A program made the translations under genes and the position numbers. DNA of 64,000 nucleotides, taken from NCBI RefSeq assembly GCF_004798585.1, contig NZ_PPXQ01000005.1:1-64000 (forward strand), in the 5' to 3' direction. Below, in pieces: positions 52,157 through 62,568 of the stretch. The stretch's first letter is position 1; every line of letters begins with the position of its first letter. This stretch comes from Massilia sp. Mn16-1_5. Its GTDB lineage: Bacteria; Pseudomonadota; Gammaproteobacteria; Burkholderiales; Burkholderiaceae_D. The notes beneath the pieces were generated by a model, which did no database searches, was not told the origin of the DNA, and was given only the letters and a program-made list of their open reading frames with translations.

Positions 52157-53767
52157 ATGCGCCCTCTTTCACCTGTTCCACAAGACATCGATAAACCGGT
52201 CATCTGGACCGTTTCCGTGTCACGCCTGTCCGAGCTGTTCCGTGACATCACGGTCGAATATGATCACCTTGCCACCATCGAGCCGATCGGCCTCGGTTTC
52301 GACGAGGCGGCGCGCCACATCCGCGAACGGATGGCGACCGAGCGCTGCGACGTCGTCATCGCGGCCGGCTCGAACGGGGCCTACCTGAAAGGACGGGTGT
52401 CGGCGCCGGTCATCGTCGCCAAGGCCAGCGGCTACGACGTGATGGGTGCGCTGGCGCGGGCGCGCAAGGTGTCCAAGCGCATCGGCGTCATCAGCTACCA
52501 GCAGCTCCTGCCCGAACTGGCCGATTTCAGCGCCACCTTCGGCCTGCCGGTACTCCAGCGCAGCTACGTGACGCGCGAGGACGCGCGCGCAACGATGGAC
52601 GAGATGAAGGCGGCCGGGGTCGAGGTCATCGTCGGCGCCGGCATGATCACCGACCTGGCCGAGGAAGCGGGCCTCACCGGCATTTTCCTGTATTCGGCCG
52701 CCTCGATCCGCCAGGCCTTCGACGATGCGCTCGAGCTGGCGCGCCTGACCCACCTGGAAGCGAACCGCATCCGGCGCGGCCCCGTCAACGAACCGCGCCG
52801 CGCGCGCCGCGGCCTGAACGATCTGCGGGGCGAGTCCGAAGCGATGGAGCGCCTGCGCCAGACCGTGGTCCTGTACGCGCGCTCGCCGGCCACGGTCCTG
52901 ATCCAGGGCGAGACCGGCAGCGGCAAGGAACTGGTGGCGCAAGCCATCCACCGCGAAGGACCACGCAACCTGGGTGCGAACCGGCCCTTCGTCGCCGTAA
53001 ACTGCGGCGCGATCGCAGAGTCCTTGCTGGAATCGGAACTCTTCGGCCACGAGGAAGGCGCCTTCACGGGCGCGCGCCGCGGCGGCCATGCCGGCCTGTT
53101 TGAGGCGGCCAACCGCGGCACCCTGTTCCTGGACGAGATCGGCGAAATGCCGCTCGGCCTGCAGACGCGCCTCTTGCGGGTGCTGGAAGAGCGCGAAGTG
53201 ATGCGGGTCGGCGGCACGCGGCCGGTGCCGATCGACGTGCGCGTGGTCAGCGCCACCCACTGCGACCTGGAAGCGCGGGTGCGCGAGGGGCGCTTTCGGG
53301 CCGATCTGTTCTACCGCCTGGCGGTACTGCGCTTGAACCTGCCGCCGCTGCGCGCGCGCGTGGAAGACATCGTGCCGCTGGCCGAGTGGTCGCTCAAGCA
53401 GTCGCTGGCGGCCCTGGGCGCGAAGCCGCATCCGAATCTGCACGCCGAGATTGGGGCTTGTGCGCCCCTGCTGACGGCCTACGCATGGCCGGGAAACGTG
53501 CGCGAGCTGCGCAACCTGATGGAGCGCCTGGCCCTGTTCCTGGCGGCCGAGCCGCTGCAGGCGCTGACGCCGAATTTTTTACTGGCGATTGCGCCCGAGC
53601 TGGGCGCGGCGGGTCTGGCGGTGGACGATGCGCCCGTGCCGGTGCCGGCGCAGGAAGACGACATCGCCGAGGTGCTGGCCCGTTTCGGCGGCCAGCGCGA
53701 TGCCGCTGCGCGCCACCTCGGCATCAGCCGCACGACCCTGTGGCGGCGGCTGAAGGCGGGAACTTAA
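52157..53767 (+). CDS. prpR: Propionate catabolism regulator PrpR (sigma-54 activator)
   Basis: The 536-aa enhancer-binding protein has a PrpR N-terminal sensor domain (about 20-195), a sigma-54 AAA+ domain with Walker A GETGSGKE (251-258), GAFTGA (about 302-307) and Walker [10 protein letters not shown], and a C-terminal Fis-type HTH ([22 protein letters not shown]). In enterics the effector is 2-methylcitrate. It is divergent from prpB with shared upstream sites. Its stop overlaps the convergent lipoprotein gene by 4 nt. Confidence 0.95.
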   Translation: MRPLSPVPQDIDKPVIWTVSVSRLSELFRDITVEYDHLATIEPIGLGFDEAARHIRERMATERCDVVIAAGSNGAYLKGRVSAPVIVAKASGYDVMGALARARKVSKRIGVISYQQLLPELADFSATFGLPVLQRSYVTREDARATMDEMKAAGVEVIVGAGMITDLAEEAGLTGIFLYSAASIRQAFDDALELARLTHLEANRIRRGPVNEPRRARRGLNDLRGESEAMERLRQTVVLYARSPATVLIQGETGSGKELVAQAIHREGPRNLGANRPFVAVNCGAIAESLLESELFGHEEGAFTGARRGGHAGLFEAANRGTLFLDEIGEMPLGLQTRLLRVLEEREVMRVGGTRPVPIDVRVVSATHCDLEARVREGRFRADLFYRLAVLRLNLPPLRARVEDIVPLAEWSLKQSLAALGAKPHPNLHAEIGACAPLLTAYAWPGNVRELRNLMERLALFLAAEPLQALTPNFLLAIAPELGAAGLAVDDAPVPVPAQEDDIAEVLARFGGQRDAAARHLGISRTTLWRRLKAGT

Positions 53768-54456
53768 GGGCGCACGCAGGTCACATAAGCCTTGTTCTCT
53801 TTCGGATAGGCGTTCGCCGCGCCGCTGGCCAGATTGACGGCGAAATGGCTGTCGGTTGCGCTGCCGGCGGTGGCGGTCCAGGCATCGCCTGCCGCCCACT
53901 TTTTATCGCTCAGCATGCCCGAATTGACCAGGGCCGCCAGCTCGAACTGGCTCGGCAGCCTCCAGCCGGTCTGTTCCTGGATCTTCGTGCTCTTGCAGTA
54001 GGTATCGGCCTGCGCCCAGGTGAGCGCGACCGTGGCGGGCGTCCAGCTCAGGCCTTCATGCGAGACGTAGCCTGCCGTGCCGACCGGTGCGACACACTGG
54101 CCGCCCTGGTTTTCCAGGGGCGCCGTGCATTCGCGCGCCTTCACCGTCAGCACGGCACTGGTCGAGGTCGGGTTGTAGCTGCCCAGCTCCCCTTGCCGCG
54201 CCGTGATGGTCGTGGTGCCGGCCGCGAGGACGGTAACCACGTTGCCGCTGATCGTTGCCACCTTCTTGTCGCTGCTGTCGAACGAGAAGGCGGCCGGACT
54301 TTTCGAGGTCGGCGCCTTCAGCTCGAAAGGCGCATCGCCTTCGGTCTTGGTCATGGCCGGGAATTCGCCCAGCGGGACACCATCGTGGCTGCCGCCGCAG
54401 GCGGCCAACAGGGTCAGGGTACAGGCAGCGGCAAGGGCGAGTAGGCGAATGTTCAT
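53764..54456 (-). CDS. Lipoprotein with Big2-like and DUF1566/Lcl-like domains
   Basis: The 230-aa product has a lipoprotein signal (lipobox LAAC, Cys about 20). A bacterial Ig-like region (about 35-105: [23 protein letters not shown]) follows, then a C-terminal DUF1566/Lcl-type domain with [11 protein letters not shown] and [15 protein letters not shown]. Such proteins are surface or periplasmic, and Lcl-type domains bind carbohydrate in some pathogens. The start at 54456 is set by the signal peptide. The substrate or partner is unknown. Confidence 0.8.
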   Translation of the reverse strand: MNIRLLALAAACTLTLLAACGGSHDGVPLGEFPAMTKTEGDAPFELKAPTSKSPAAFSFDSSDKKVATISGNVVTVLAAGTTTITARQGELGSYNPTSTSAVLTVKARECTAPLENQGGQCVAPVGTAGYVSHEGLSWTPATVALTWAQADTYCKSTKIQEQTGWRLPSQFELAALVNSGMLSDKKWAAGDAWTATAGSATDSHFAVNLASGAANAYPKENKAYVTCVRP

Positions 54457-54796
54457 GTATTGGCCATTTAAAAAATAGTGCTCCAATATAACATTTGTAT
54501 CTGGAAAAATTGACAAGGTTTTGCGCGCGGAGGGCGGCAGTCATCCTAGACGCAGGTGCGATCAGCACGCCTGAGGAAGCGCATATCGATATACGTTTAT
54601 CTACCTTTTTTTTCAACAATCTCCCGTGTTAAGGTGGCGCCCCGGCGGCGTGCAGAAGGCGCGATCGCGATTCGCGCAAATGCAAACACGCCTTCTTCAA
54701 ACCGCCGTACCATGTCTTTTTCACCACGGCCGGACGCCCATCTGCGTCCGCTCATCCGCGCTCGCGGCGCCCACAAGGCGCCTCTCTGGAGGCAAC
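54457..54796. promoter_or_regulatory. Divergent control region before the CBS gene
   Basis: This 340-bp region contains an ATATCGATAT palindrome (54583-54592) and a T8 run (about 54606). Just upstream of the CBS Shine-Dalgarno (CTGGAGG, about 54787-54793) lies a perfect GGCGCC-CACAA-GGCGCC hairpin (54766-54782). No known riboswitch motif is recognised. A reading frame in phase with the CBS gene is open from 54626 but lacks a family-like extension. Confidence 0.45.
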
Positions 54797-56209
54797 ATGC
54801 AACGCGATATGCAAGGCAATATGGACGCCAGTCAGCAAGATGCGTCTCAAGCGGCAATCTTCTCCCTGATCGGCAATACCCCGCTGGTGCAGGTCACCCG
54901 CATGGATACCGGTCCGTGCCAGTTGTTCTTAAAGCTGGAATCGCAAAACCCCGGCGGCTCGATCAAGGACCGCATCGGCCGCGCCATGATCGAACAGGCC
55001 GAACGCGACGGTAGCCTGCAGCCCGGAGGCACCGTGGTCGAGGCCACCGCCGGCAACACGGGCCTGGGCCTGGCGCTGGTGGCGCGCATCAAGGGCTACC
55101 GCGTCGTCCTCGTGGTGCCCGACAAGATGGCGGCCGAAAAGATCCTGCACCTGAAGGCTCTCGGCGCCGAGATCCATCTCACCCGCTCCGACGTCGGCAA
55201 GGGCCATCCCGAGTACTACCAGGACGTGGCGGCGCGCCTGGCGCGCGAGATTCCCGGCACCTGGTTCGCCGACCAGTTCAACAATCCGGCCAACCCGCGC
55301 GCCCACGAAACCACGACCGGGCCCGAGCTGTGGGAGCAGACCAGCCACGAACTCGATGCGATCGTGGTCGGCGTCGGTTCGTCGGGCACCCTCACCGGCC
55401 TGTCGAACTATTTCGCGCGCGTCCAGCCCGAACTCGAATTCGTGCTGGCCGACCCAAAAGGCTCGATCCTGGCCGACTACATCAATACCGGGCACCTGGC
55501 GAAGGAAGCCGGCTCCTGGGCCGTGGAAGGCATCGGCGAAGACTTCATTCCCGGCATCGCCGACCTGTCGCGCGTGAAGAGTGCCTACACGATCACCGAC
55601 GAAGAAAGCTTCGGCACCGCGCGCGCCTTGCTGCAGCACGAAGGCATCCTGGCCGGCTCCTCGACCGGCACCCTGCTCGCCGCAGCCCTCAAATACTGCC
55701 GCGCCCAGACCAGCCCGAAGCGCGTCGCCACCTTCGTCTGCGATACCGGCACGCGCTACCTGACGAAGGTCTACAGCGACGGCTGGATGGTCGACCAGGG
55801 CCTGCTGCAGCGCCCGAAAACGGGCGACCTGCGCGACCTGGTCGGGCGCCGTTTCGACGCCGGCGAGGTCGTCACCGTCAGCCCGAGCGACACCCTGCTG
55901 ACCGCCTTCAACCGCATGCGCTCGAGCGACCTGGCCCAGCTGCCCGTGATCGACAAGGGGCGCCTGGTCGGCATCGTCGACGAGTCCGACGTGCTGCTGC
56001 ACGTGACCATGGAAGCCTCGCGCTTCCAGACGCCGGTCTCCAGCACCATGACCTCGACCCTGCAGACGCTGACGCCATCGGCCAGCATGGCCCAGCTGCG
56101 CGAGATCCTCGACCGCGGCCTGACCGCGGTGATCCAGGACGGCGAGCGCTTCTATGGCCTGATCACCCGCTTCGACCTCCTCAACCACCTGCGCAGGACG
56201 CTATCGTGA
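54797..56209 (+). CDS. cbs: Cystathionine beta-synthase (PLP enzyme with CBS domain pair)
   Basis: The 470-aa enzyme has a PLP fold-type II core (about 20-325), with Lys57 in GGSIKDR, EATAGNTG and GVGSSGTLTGL, followed by a pair of CBS domains (about 345-465), the layout of cystathionine beta-synthase rather than plain cysteine synthase. It would condense homocysteine with serine. CBS domains often bind adenosyl ligands and regulate the core. The start at 54797 has CTGGAGGCAAC upstream. The next gene overlaps by 4 nt. Confidence 0.88.
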   Translation: MQRDMQGNMDASQQDASQAAIFSLIGNTPLVQVTRMDTGPCQLFLKLESQNPGGSIKDRIGRAMIEQAERDGSLQPGGTVVEATAGNTGLGLALVARIKGYRVVLVVPDKMAAEKILHLKALGAEIHLTRSDVGKGHPEYYQDVAARLAREIPGTWFADQFNNPANPRAHETTTGPELWEQTSHELDAIVVGVGSSGTLTGLSNYFARVQPELEFVLADPKGSILADYINTGHLAKEAGSWAVEGIGEDFIPGIADLSRVKSAYTITDEESFGTARALLQHEGILAGSSTGTLLAAALKYCRAQTSPKRVATFVCDTGTRYLTKVYSDGWMVDQGLLQRPKTGDLRDLVGRRFDAGEVVTVSPSDTLLTAFNRMRSSDLAQLPVIDKGRLVGIVDESDVLLHVTMEASRFQTPVSSTMTSTLQTLTPSASMAQLREILDRGLTAVIQDGERFYGLITRFDLLNHLRRTLS

Positions 56210-57384
56210 CCGATTCCGACACCAAATATCATCTCGCCACCCGCGTCATCCACGGCGGCCAGTCGCCCGAGCCGGCGACCGGTGCCGTGATGCCGCCGAT
56301 CTTCGCCACCTCGACCTTCGCCCAGCAGAGTCCGGGCGTGCACAAGGGGCTCGATTACGGCCGCTCGCACAACCCGACGCGCTGGGCGCTGGAGCGCTGC
56401 GTGGCCGACATCGAAAGCGGCGCCGCCGCCTTCGCCTTTGCCTCGGGCCTGGCCGCCATCTCGGCGGTGCTGGAACTGCTGCCCGCCGGCTCGCACATCG
56501 TCGCCGGCGACGACATGTATGGCGGCACCTACCGCCTGTTCGAGCGCGTGCGCCGCGCCAGCGCAGGTCACCGTTTTACGTATGTGAACCTGGCCGACCC
56601 GGAAGCGCTGGCCGTAGCGCTCACCCCGGAGACACGCCTGGTCTGGGTCGAGACGCCGACCAACCCGATGCTGAAACTGGCCGACCTGGCGGCGATCGCG
56701 CGGCTGTGCCGCGAGCGCGGCATCGTCACCGTTTGCGACAACACCTTCGCCAGCCCGATCAACCAGCGTCCTCTGGAACTGGGCATCGACATCGTCGTGC
56801 ACTCGACCACCAAGTACATGAACGGGCATTCGGACGTGATCGGCGGCGTCGCCGTGGTCGGCACCGCGCCGCAGCACGCTGACCTTGCCGAGCGCCTCGG
56901 CTTCATCCAGAACGCGGTGGGCGCGATCCAGGGACCGTTCGACAGCTTCCTGGTGCTACGCGGGATCAAGACCCTGGCCCTGCGCGTCGAGCGCAGCAAC
57001 GACAACGCCCTGGCGCTGGCCCAGTGGCTGGAGCGCGAACCCAAGGTCCGTAAGGTGTTTTATCCGGGCCTGGAAACGCATCCCCAGCATGCGTTGGCGC
57101 GGCGCCAGATGGCGGGCTTCGGCGGCATCGTCTCGATCGAACTGGAGGGCGACCTGGCGGGCGCACGGCGCTTCCTGGAGAGCTGCCGCGTGTTTACGCT
57201 GGCCGAGAGCCTGGGCGGCGTGGAGAGCCTGATCGAGCACCCGGCCCTGATGACCCATGCCACCATCCCGCCCGCGCAGCGCGCGGAACTGGGGATCAGC
57301 GACACCCTGATCCGGCTTTCGGTCGGGATCGAGCACCTGGAAGACCAGCGCGCGGACCTGGCGCGCGCACTCGGCGCCGTCTGA
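56206..57384 (+). CDS. Cystathionine gamma-lyase/gamma-synthase family enzyme, GTG start
   Basis: The 392-aa PLP enzyme of the Cys/Met metabolism family has the Lys203 motif HSTTKYMNGHSD, FASGLAAISAV and AESLGGVESLIEHP. Its GTG start overlaps the CBS stop as GTGA. Paired with CBS, a gamma-lyase role is most likely: cystathionine to cysteine, ammonia and 2-oxobutyrate (reverse transsulfuration). Gamma-synthase activity cannot be excluded from sequence. Confidence 0.88.
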   Translation: MTDSDTKYHLATRVIHGGQSPEPATGAVMPPIFATSTFAQQSPGVHKGLDYGRSHNPTRWALERCVADIESGAAAFAFASGLAAISAVLELLPAGSHIVAGDDMYGGTYRLFERVRRASAGHRFTYVNLADPEALAVALTPETRLVWVETPTNPMLKLADLAAIARLCRERGIVTVCDNTFASPINQRPLELGIDIVVHSTTKYMNGHSDVIGGVAVVGTAPQHADLAERLGFIQNAVGAIQGPFDSFLVLRGIKTLALRVERSNDNALALAQWLEREPKVRKVFYPGLETHPQHALARRQMAGFGGIVSIELEGDLAGARRFLESCRVFTLAESLGGVESLIEHPALMTHATIPPAQRAELGISDTLIRLSVGIEHLEDQRADLARALGAV

Positions 57385-57397
57385 CTCAAAGGCCGGC

Positions 57398-58978
57398 CTA
57401 GGCGGCCGCCAGCAGGCGCGCTTCGCCCGTCTGCTGGCGCAGCTGGAAGGTGCCCACCAGCGTCGACAGGGCCGCCGCCTGCTCGCGCATCGCCGCGGCG
57501 GCCGCCGCCGCTTGCTCGACCATCGCCGCATTCTGCTGGGTCGACATGTCGATCTCGGCGATCGCCTTGCCCACCGTCGCCACGCCCTGCGCCTGCTGTT
57601 CGCTGGCGCCGTGGATCGCTTTCAAGAGCGTGGCGACCTCGTTCACCTGGTCCAGCACGGCACGCATGGTGGCGCCGGCCCCGTGCGCGATGCCGGTGCC
57701 CGCTTCGATCTCGCCCGCCGAGGCATTGATCAAACCCTTGATTTCCCTGGCCGCCGCAGCCGAATGCTGGGCCAGGCTGCGCACTTCGGCCGCCACCACC
57801 GCGAAGCCGCGCCCCTCGGCGCCGGCGCGCGCCGCCTCGACGGCCGCGTTCAGCGCCAGGATATTCGTCTGGAAGGCGATGCTGTCGATCATGCCGGTGA
57901 TCTGGACAATCTTGTCCGCCGAGGCCTTGATCGCTTCCATGCGCTGGACCAGCTGGGCGACGGCGGCGGCGCCCTCGCCCGCCACCGTGGACGCCGACTG
58001 CGCCAGCGCATTGGCGTCGCGCGCGCTGTGGTTGTTGCTGGCGATGGCGCCGGCCAGGGCGTCCATCGCGCGTACGGTCTGGCGCAGGGCGTCGGCCTGG
58101 CGCTCGGTACGCTGCGACAGGTCCTGGTTGCCGTCGGCGATCTCGCTGGAGGCCGCATCGATGCCGTGGGCGCCGCGCAGCACTTCGGTCACGGTGGCGG
58201 AGACGCCGCCGGTCATGCCGTTCAGGGCGTCGAACAGGCGGCCGATCTCGTCCCCGCGACGGTGCCCGATGCGCGGACGCAGGTCGCCGCGCGCGACCTG
58301 TTCGGCCAGGCCCACGGCCTGCCTGAGCGGACCGACGATGCTTCGGGTCAGGATCCAGCCGAGCACCAGTCCCGCCGCCAGCGCGGCGGTGCCGAGCGCG
58401 AGCAGCAGGATGCGGCTGAACGCGGAAGCACCGGCCGACTCGTCGGCCAGGCCGTGCGCCTCGCGCGCCTGGTGCTTGAGCAGCGCCTCCAGGCTGGCGC
58501 CGTAGCGGGCGAACGCGGGTTCGAGCGAACGCGCCAGCAATTCTTCCGCTTCCTGGGTACGGCCCACGTCCTTGGCCGCGAACACGGCCTGCGTCGCGGC
58601 GGCAAAGGCCTCGCGCTGTTCGTTCACGGCGCGCAGCAGCGCCGCTTCCGCGTTCGAGGCCGGCAGCGCGCGGATCGCGGCTTCGATCTTGATGGCCTGC
58701 TTCTCGCCATCGTGGAGCTGCGCCTTGTACAGGTCGGCCAGCTCTAGACTGTCGCTGCGCGCGACCGACATGATGCGCAGGCCGTTCAGGCGTGCCGTGC
58801 CGAGCAGGTCGGAGGCCAGCTGCTGCTTGGCCAGCTTGTCCTGCACCAGGTCGCGCGCGATGGCGTCGGCGGCCTGCATGCGCCACAGGGCGACGATGGT
58901 GATCAGGACGATGAGGAGGGAGACGAGGAGGAAGGAACCGAGGATCTTGGTGCCGGTGCTGAATTTGGCGAGGAACAT
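57398..58978 (-). CDS. Methyl-accepting chemotaxis protein
   Basis: The chemoreceptor (526 aa from this start) has TM1 (about 12-34), a periplasmic four-helix-bundle-like sensor region (about 35-188), TM2 (about 190-212), HAMP (about 213-265) and a signalling domain with the hairpin tip [24 protein letters not shown], quoted here in overlapping parts. The C-terminus ends LLAAA without a CheR-binding pentapeptide. A GTG three codons upstream (58987) is an alternative start. The ligand is unknown. It is convergent with the CGL gene. Confidence 0.92.
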   Translation of the reverse strand: MFLAKFSTGTKILGSFLLVSLLIVLITIVALWRMQAADAIARDLVQDKLAKQQLASDLLGTARLNGLRIMSVARSDSLELADLYKAQLHDGEKQAIKIEAAIRALPASNAEAALLRAVNEQREAFAAATQAVFAAKDVGRTQEAEELLARSLEPAFARYGASLEALLKHQAREAHGLADESAGASAFSRILLLALGTAALAAGLVLGWILTRSIVGPLRQAVGLAEQVARGDLRPRIGHRRGDEIGRLFDALNGMTGGVSATVTEVLRGAHGIDAASSEIADGNQDLSQRTERQADALRQTVRAMDALAGAIASNNHSARDANALAQSASTVAGEGAAAVAQLVQRMEAIKASADKIVQITGMIDSIAFQTNILALNAAVEAARAGAEGRGFAVVAAEVRSLAQHSAAAAREIKGLINASAGEIEAGTGIAHGAGATMRAVLDQVNEVATLLKAIHGASEQQAQGVATVGKAIAEIDMSTQQNAAMVEQAAAAAAAMREQAAALSTLVGTFQLRQQTGEARLLAAA

Positions 58979-59070
58979 GCGGGTCACGGTGGGTGGAGGT
59001 GGCCGCAGTGTATGGATGGAATGTTACCTCTTCATGAATGAGGAATTCGCCGTTATTCAGGCGGTGAGAC

Positions 59071-59095
59071 CGCGTGGGCACAGAGTGCCCACGCG
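59071..59095. repeat. Short inverted repeat CGCGTGGGCA-N5-TGCCCACGCG
   Basis: Perfect 10-bp arms around CAGAG, 40 bp past the tricorn protease stop (minus strand). It shares the GTGGGCA / TGCCCAC part of the dispersed repeats but lacks the CCTACG end. No T run follows, so it is a repeat or a weak terminator. Confidence 0.65.
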
Positions 59096-59134
59096 TCCTG
59101 GCCGCATGAAACCACGCGGCCATGCTGTCACCAC

Positions 59135-62100
59135 TTACCGCTTGATCGCCGGAATCGCCGCCGGCTTCCACGGCTTGACCGGCTGCTCCTTCATCTTCTT
59201 CTCGAGCAGCTCGAGCGCCACTTCCAGCTGGCGGTCGCGGCCCACGAAGGTTTCGTGCGGCAGGTTGTCGACCTCGACATCCGGCGTCACGCCCACGCCC
59301 TCGATCAGCCATTCGCCATCCGCGCCGAACTGGCCGTTCTCGGCCACGCGCGCCATGCCGTTGTCCGCCAGCCCGTTGCCGTCGCTCAGCCACACGCCCG
59401 CCCCCGCGGTGCGCTTGCCGACCAGGGGGCCGAGCTTCAGGGCCTTGACGCCGGCGGCGAAGGTCTCGCCGTCGGAATAGGTCAGCTCGTCCATCAGCAC
59501 CACCAGGTGGCCGCGGAAGGTGTTCTGCATGTTCGAGTAGGGCTGCCTGCCGTTCGAGGCCCAGAAGGCCCAGGAACGGCGCAGCAGCTTTTCGATGATC
59601 CAGCTGTCGATGTTGCCGCCGTTATTGCGGCGCACATCGATGATCAGGCCTTCCTTGTTGATGTTGGCGTAGAAATCACGCGCAAAGGCGTTGATGTCGC
59701 GTGCCACCATCGCGCGCAGGTGCAGGTAGCCGATCTTGCCCTTCGAGGCGGCATCGACCTGCTGCGCCCTGCCCTGCTCCCAGTCAGCGTAGCGCAGGCT
59801 GGCATGGCGCGCCATCGGCACCGGCGTGACGATCACGGCGCGGGCCGGTCCGCCGGGGCGCTTCACGTTCAGCAGCACCTGCTTGCCGGCCGTGTCGAGC
59901 AGCAGGTCGGCGATGTCGCGTGCCTCCACCAGGGACTTGCCGTTGACGGCCGTGATGACGTCGCCCTCCTTCACGTTCACGTCGGGCGCCGCCAGCGGCC
60001 CCGCCTCAAGCGGCAGCTCCGGTTCGCTGCGGTAGACGCGGTCGACGCGGTAGCCGCCGGCCACGCGCGTCAACACGGCGCCCAGGCTGGCCGGCGTGCC
60101 TTCGCTGACGGCGCGGCGCACGTCGCCGGGACGGATCTGCGAATGCAGCGCGCCGACCTCGCCCACCATCATGCCCAGCACGTCGTCGAGTTCCGCGCGG
60201 TCGGTCACGCGCTCGACCAGCGGCGCATAGCGCGTGCGCACCGCGTTCCAGTCGACGCCGCGCATCTTGGCGTCGTACAGGAAGTCGCGGTGCATGCGCC
60301 AGGCGTCGTTGAACATCTGCTTCCATTCCAGGCGCGGGTTCGAGCTCACGGCCCAGTCGTCGATCTTGACCTTCGACTTGGACAGGTCGGCCGGCGCCTT
60401 GGCGCCGGCGTCGACCACCAGCATGTCGCCCGGCGCGCCTTTGGCATAGGTGCGGTAGAACAGGTGCTTGCGGTCGCTGGAGAGGCCGAACTCGCGCACG
60501 TTGGCGGCGAAGGTTTCAGGCTGAGGGCTGCTGCGCGTGATCGCCAGGCTCTTGAGCGTGCCCTTGGCCGCTTCGTCGTCGCCCGCCTCCAACAGGTAGA
60601 GGCGCTTGTCGTCGACCGCCAGTGCGCGATAATTGCCCGCTTCGACCGGCACCTCGTACAGGCGCTCGCGCAGGCCGGCATACACGATGCCGGGCGTCGG
60701 CGCCTTCGGCTTGTCGGCGCCGGCCTTGCTGGCGGCGGCAGCCGCGGCGGCGGCGGCGATCGCGGCGGTTTTCTCGCCCTCCTCGCTGCCCGGCGCCTTC
60801 ACCGCCGCCTTGGCCGCCGCTTCCGGCGACTTTTCTTCCGGCTTGGTCAGCTCGTCCTCGGGCTTGAAGGGGAAGCGGGAATCGGGCTGCAGCGCCAGCG
60901 CGTACACGCCGACGCGCTTGTCGAACACGGGGCCCATGTTACGGTCGCTCCAGACCGAGACATTGCCGACGTTGAAGTTGCGCGCCGAGAGGAAGTAGAG
61001 CCACTTCCCGTCCGGCGAGAAGGCCGGCGAGCTGGCCTCGTAGCGGTCGGTCGTGACGAAGCTGAGCGCCCTGGTCGCCAGGTTGTACATGCCGATCTGG
61101 TCGCGCCGCTCACTGCTGCCGACACGGACAAAAGCCAGGTTGCGGCTGTCCGGCGACCAGACCACCTGGTCCGACGGGTCGAGGCCTTCGAGGCCGGCGT
61201 CGTCGATGACGACATTGGCCTTGGTGGCCAGGTCGAGCAGCCAGGTGCGGCCCTTTTTGTCGGTATGCGCCAGCCATTTGCCGTCCGGCGAAGGATACAG
61301 GTTGCGGCGGTGGCTGGCGCCGTCGGTCGTCAGGCGTTCGCCATGGCCGGAACCGTCGGCGGCGTAGCGCCAGATCTCGTTCTCGCCGCTGGTGTCGGCG
61401 ATCGCATACACCCACTTGTCGTCGTGGCTGAACACGGCGCCCCGTGCCCGCGCCCCTTCCGGCACCGCGATCTCGACGCGCCGCTGGCTGCCGGTGCCGG
61501 CAATCGTCACGCGGCCGCGCGCGGTCAGCACGATGCGCTCGGCCTTGTTGGCGACCTCGATGCCGGTCAGCGCGTCGAGCGGCGACTTCACGCGGCGCAT
61601 GCGCTGCTGGTCGAAGTCGGACAGCAGGCTGGCCTTGAGAAGCGAATCCGCGCCGCTGGCGATGTCGAAGACGTGCAGGTCGGCGCCCAGCTGGTAGGCG
61701 ATGCGGCCGTCGCCCAGCGAGGCGGTGCGCACGTCCCAGTCGGTGTGCTTCGTCAGCTGGCGCCGTCCGCTGCCGTCCGGGTTCGCCGTCCACAGGTTAT
61801 CGGCGCCGCCGGCGTCGCTGATGAAGTACAGGCGGCCCTGCCACCACATGGCGCGCCGGTTGTTGGCGCTGTCGCCCTTGAACAGGGGCTCGGCCTCGCC
61901 TTTACCGCCTAAGTCGAAGCGCCACAGCTGGGCATGGGCGCCGCCGCGGTAGGACTTGACGTTATCGTTGGTCATGGACAGGCCCATGCGCGTGAAATAG
62001 ACGGACCGTCCGGCGTCGTCGAGCACGGCGTCGTTGGCGTCGGCCAGCGGCAGCACGCGGCGCTTCAGGCTCGCCGGGTCGAGCGCCACCACCACGCGGT

Positions 62101-62494
62101 GCTTGGCAGGTCCCGTCGAATTCTCGGTGCTGACCAGGACCTCCCCTTGCGCGGTCCAGCCGAGCACCGTGACGCCGCCGTTCTCGAACGTGATCCGCTT
62201 CGGCAGGCCGCCCTCCAGCGGCATTACATAGGCTTCCTGCGCGCCTTCGTAGGAGGCGGCAAAGGCGACGAGCTTGCCGTCGTGCGAGATCGCGGCATGG
62301 GTTTCGGCCGAGGGGTGCGTGGTCAGGCGCGTGGCCTTGCCGCCGGCGAGCGTGGTGCGCCACAGGTCGCCTTCGGCGGTGAAGACCACCGTGTCGCCGC
62401 GCACGGCCGGGAAGCGGAAGTAAGGGTCGGCGGCGCCGGCCTGGGCGCCCGACAGGGCCAGGGACAGCGCGAGAATGGGTCGGGACAGTTTCAT
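59135..62494 (-). CDS. Tricorn-type S41 protease, secreted
   Basis: The 1119-aa protein has a signal peptide (MKLSRPILALSLALSGAQAGA), a large WD/PD40-type beta-propeller region (about 25-670), an Ala-rich insert (near 578, [16 protein letters not shown]), a helical core with LHSQIRPGD (catalytic-type His near 783), a PDZ domain (about 835-885) and an S41 region with LTYSDGETF (Ser near 1004). This is the tricorn protease layout, here in a periplasmic form. It should degrade oligopeptides. The start at 62494 is set by the signal peptide; the frame is open to 62686 but that extension is Arg/Ser-rich and unlikely. Confidence 0.93.
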   Translation of the reverse strand: MKLSRPILALSLALSGAQAGAADPYFRFPAVRGDTVVFTAEGDLWRTTLAGGKATRLTTHPSAETHAAISHDGKLVAFAASYEGAQEAYVMPLEGGLPKRITFENGGVTVLGWTAQGEVLVSTENSTGPAKHRVVVALDPASLKRRVLPLADANDAVLDDAGRSVYFTRMGLSMTNDNVKSYRGGAHAQLWRFDLGGKGEAEPLFKGDSANNRRAMWWQGRLYFISDAGGADNLWTANPDGSGRRQLTKHTDWDVRTASLGDGRIAYQLGADLHVFDIASGADSLLKASLLSDFDQQRMRRVKSPLDALTGIEVANKAERIVLTARGRVTIAGTGSQRRVEIAVPEGARARGAVFSHDDKWVYAIADTSGENEIWRYAADGSGHGERLTTDGASHRRNLYPSPDGKWLAHTDKKGRTWLLDLATKANVVIDDAGLEGLDPSDQVVWSPDSRNLAFVRVGSSERRDQIGMYNLATRALSFVTTDRYEASSPAFSPDGKWLYFLSARNFNVGNVSVWSDRNMGPVFDKRVGVYALALQPDSRFPFKPEDELTKPEEKSPEAAAKAAVKAPGSEEGEKTAAIAAAAAAAAASKAGADKPKAPTPGIVYAGLRERLYEVPVEAGNYRALAVDDKRLYLLEAGDDEAAKGTLKSLAITRSSPQPETFAANVREFGLSSDRKHLFYRTYAKGAPGDMLVVDAGAKAPADLSKSKVKIDDWAVSSNPRLEWKQMFNDAWRMHRDFLYDAKMRGVDWNAVRTRYAPLVERVTDRAELDDVLGMMVGEVGALHSQIRPGDVRRAVSEGTPASLGAVLTRVAGGYRVDRVYRSEPELPLEAGPLAAPDVNVKEGDVITAVNGKSLVEARDIADLLLDTAGKQVLLNVKRPGGPARAVIVTPVPMARHASLRYADWEQGRAQQVDAASKGKIGYLHLRAMVARDINAFARDFYANINKEGLIIDVRRNNGGNIDSWIIEKLLRRSWAFWASNGRQPYSNMQNTFRGHLVVLMDELTYSDGETFAAGVKALKLGPLVGKRTAGAGVWLSDGNGLADNGMARVAENGQFGADGEWLIEGVGVTPDVEVDNLPHETFVGRDRQLEVALELLEKKMKEQPVKPWKPAAIPAIKR

Positions 62495-62568
62495 GGTCAC
62501 TGCGGCAGAGTTTGCTAAAGAGCATGAGTCTGCCACAGGCCACGGATGAGTTGGCGTGCATACAGGCA

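Noticed and set aside
54626..54796. N-terminal extension of the CBS protein
   Set aside because: The open frame upstream of 54797 lacks family similarity, while the ATG at 54797 has a strong Shine-Dalgarno.
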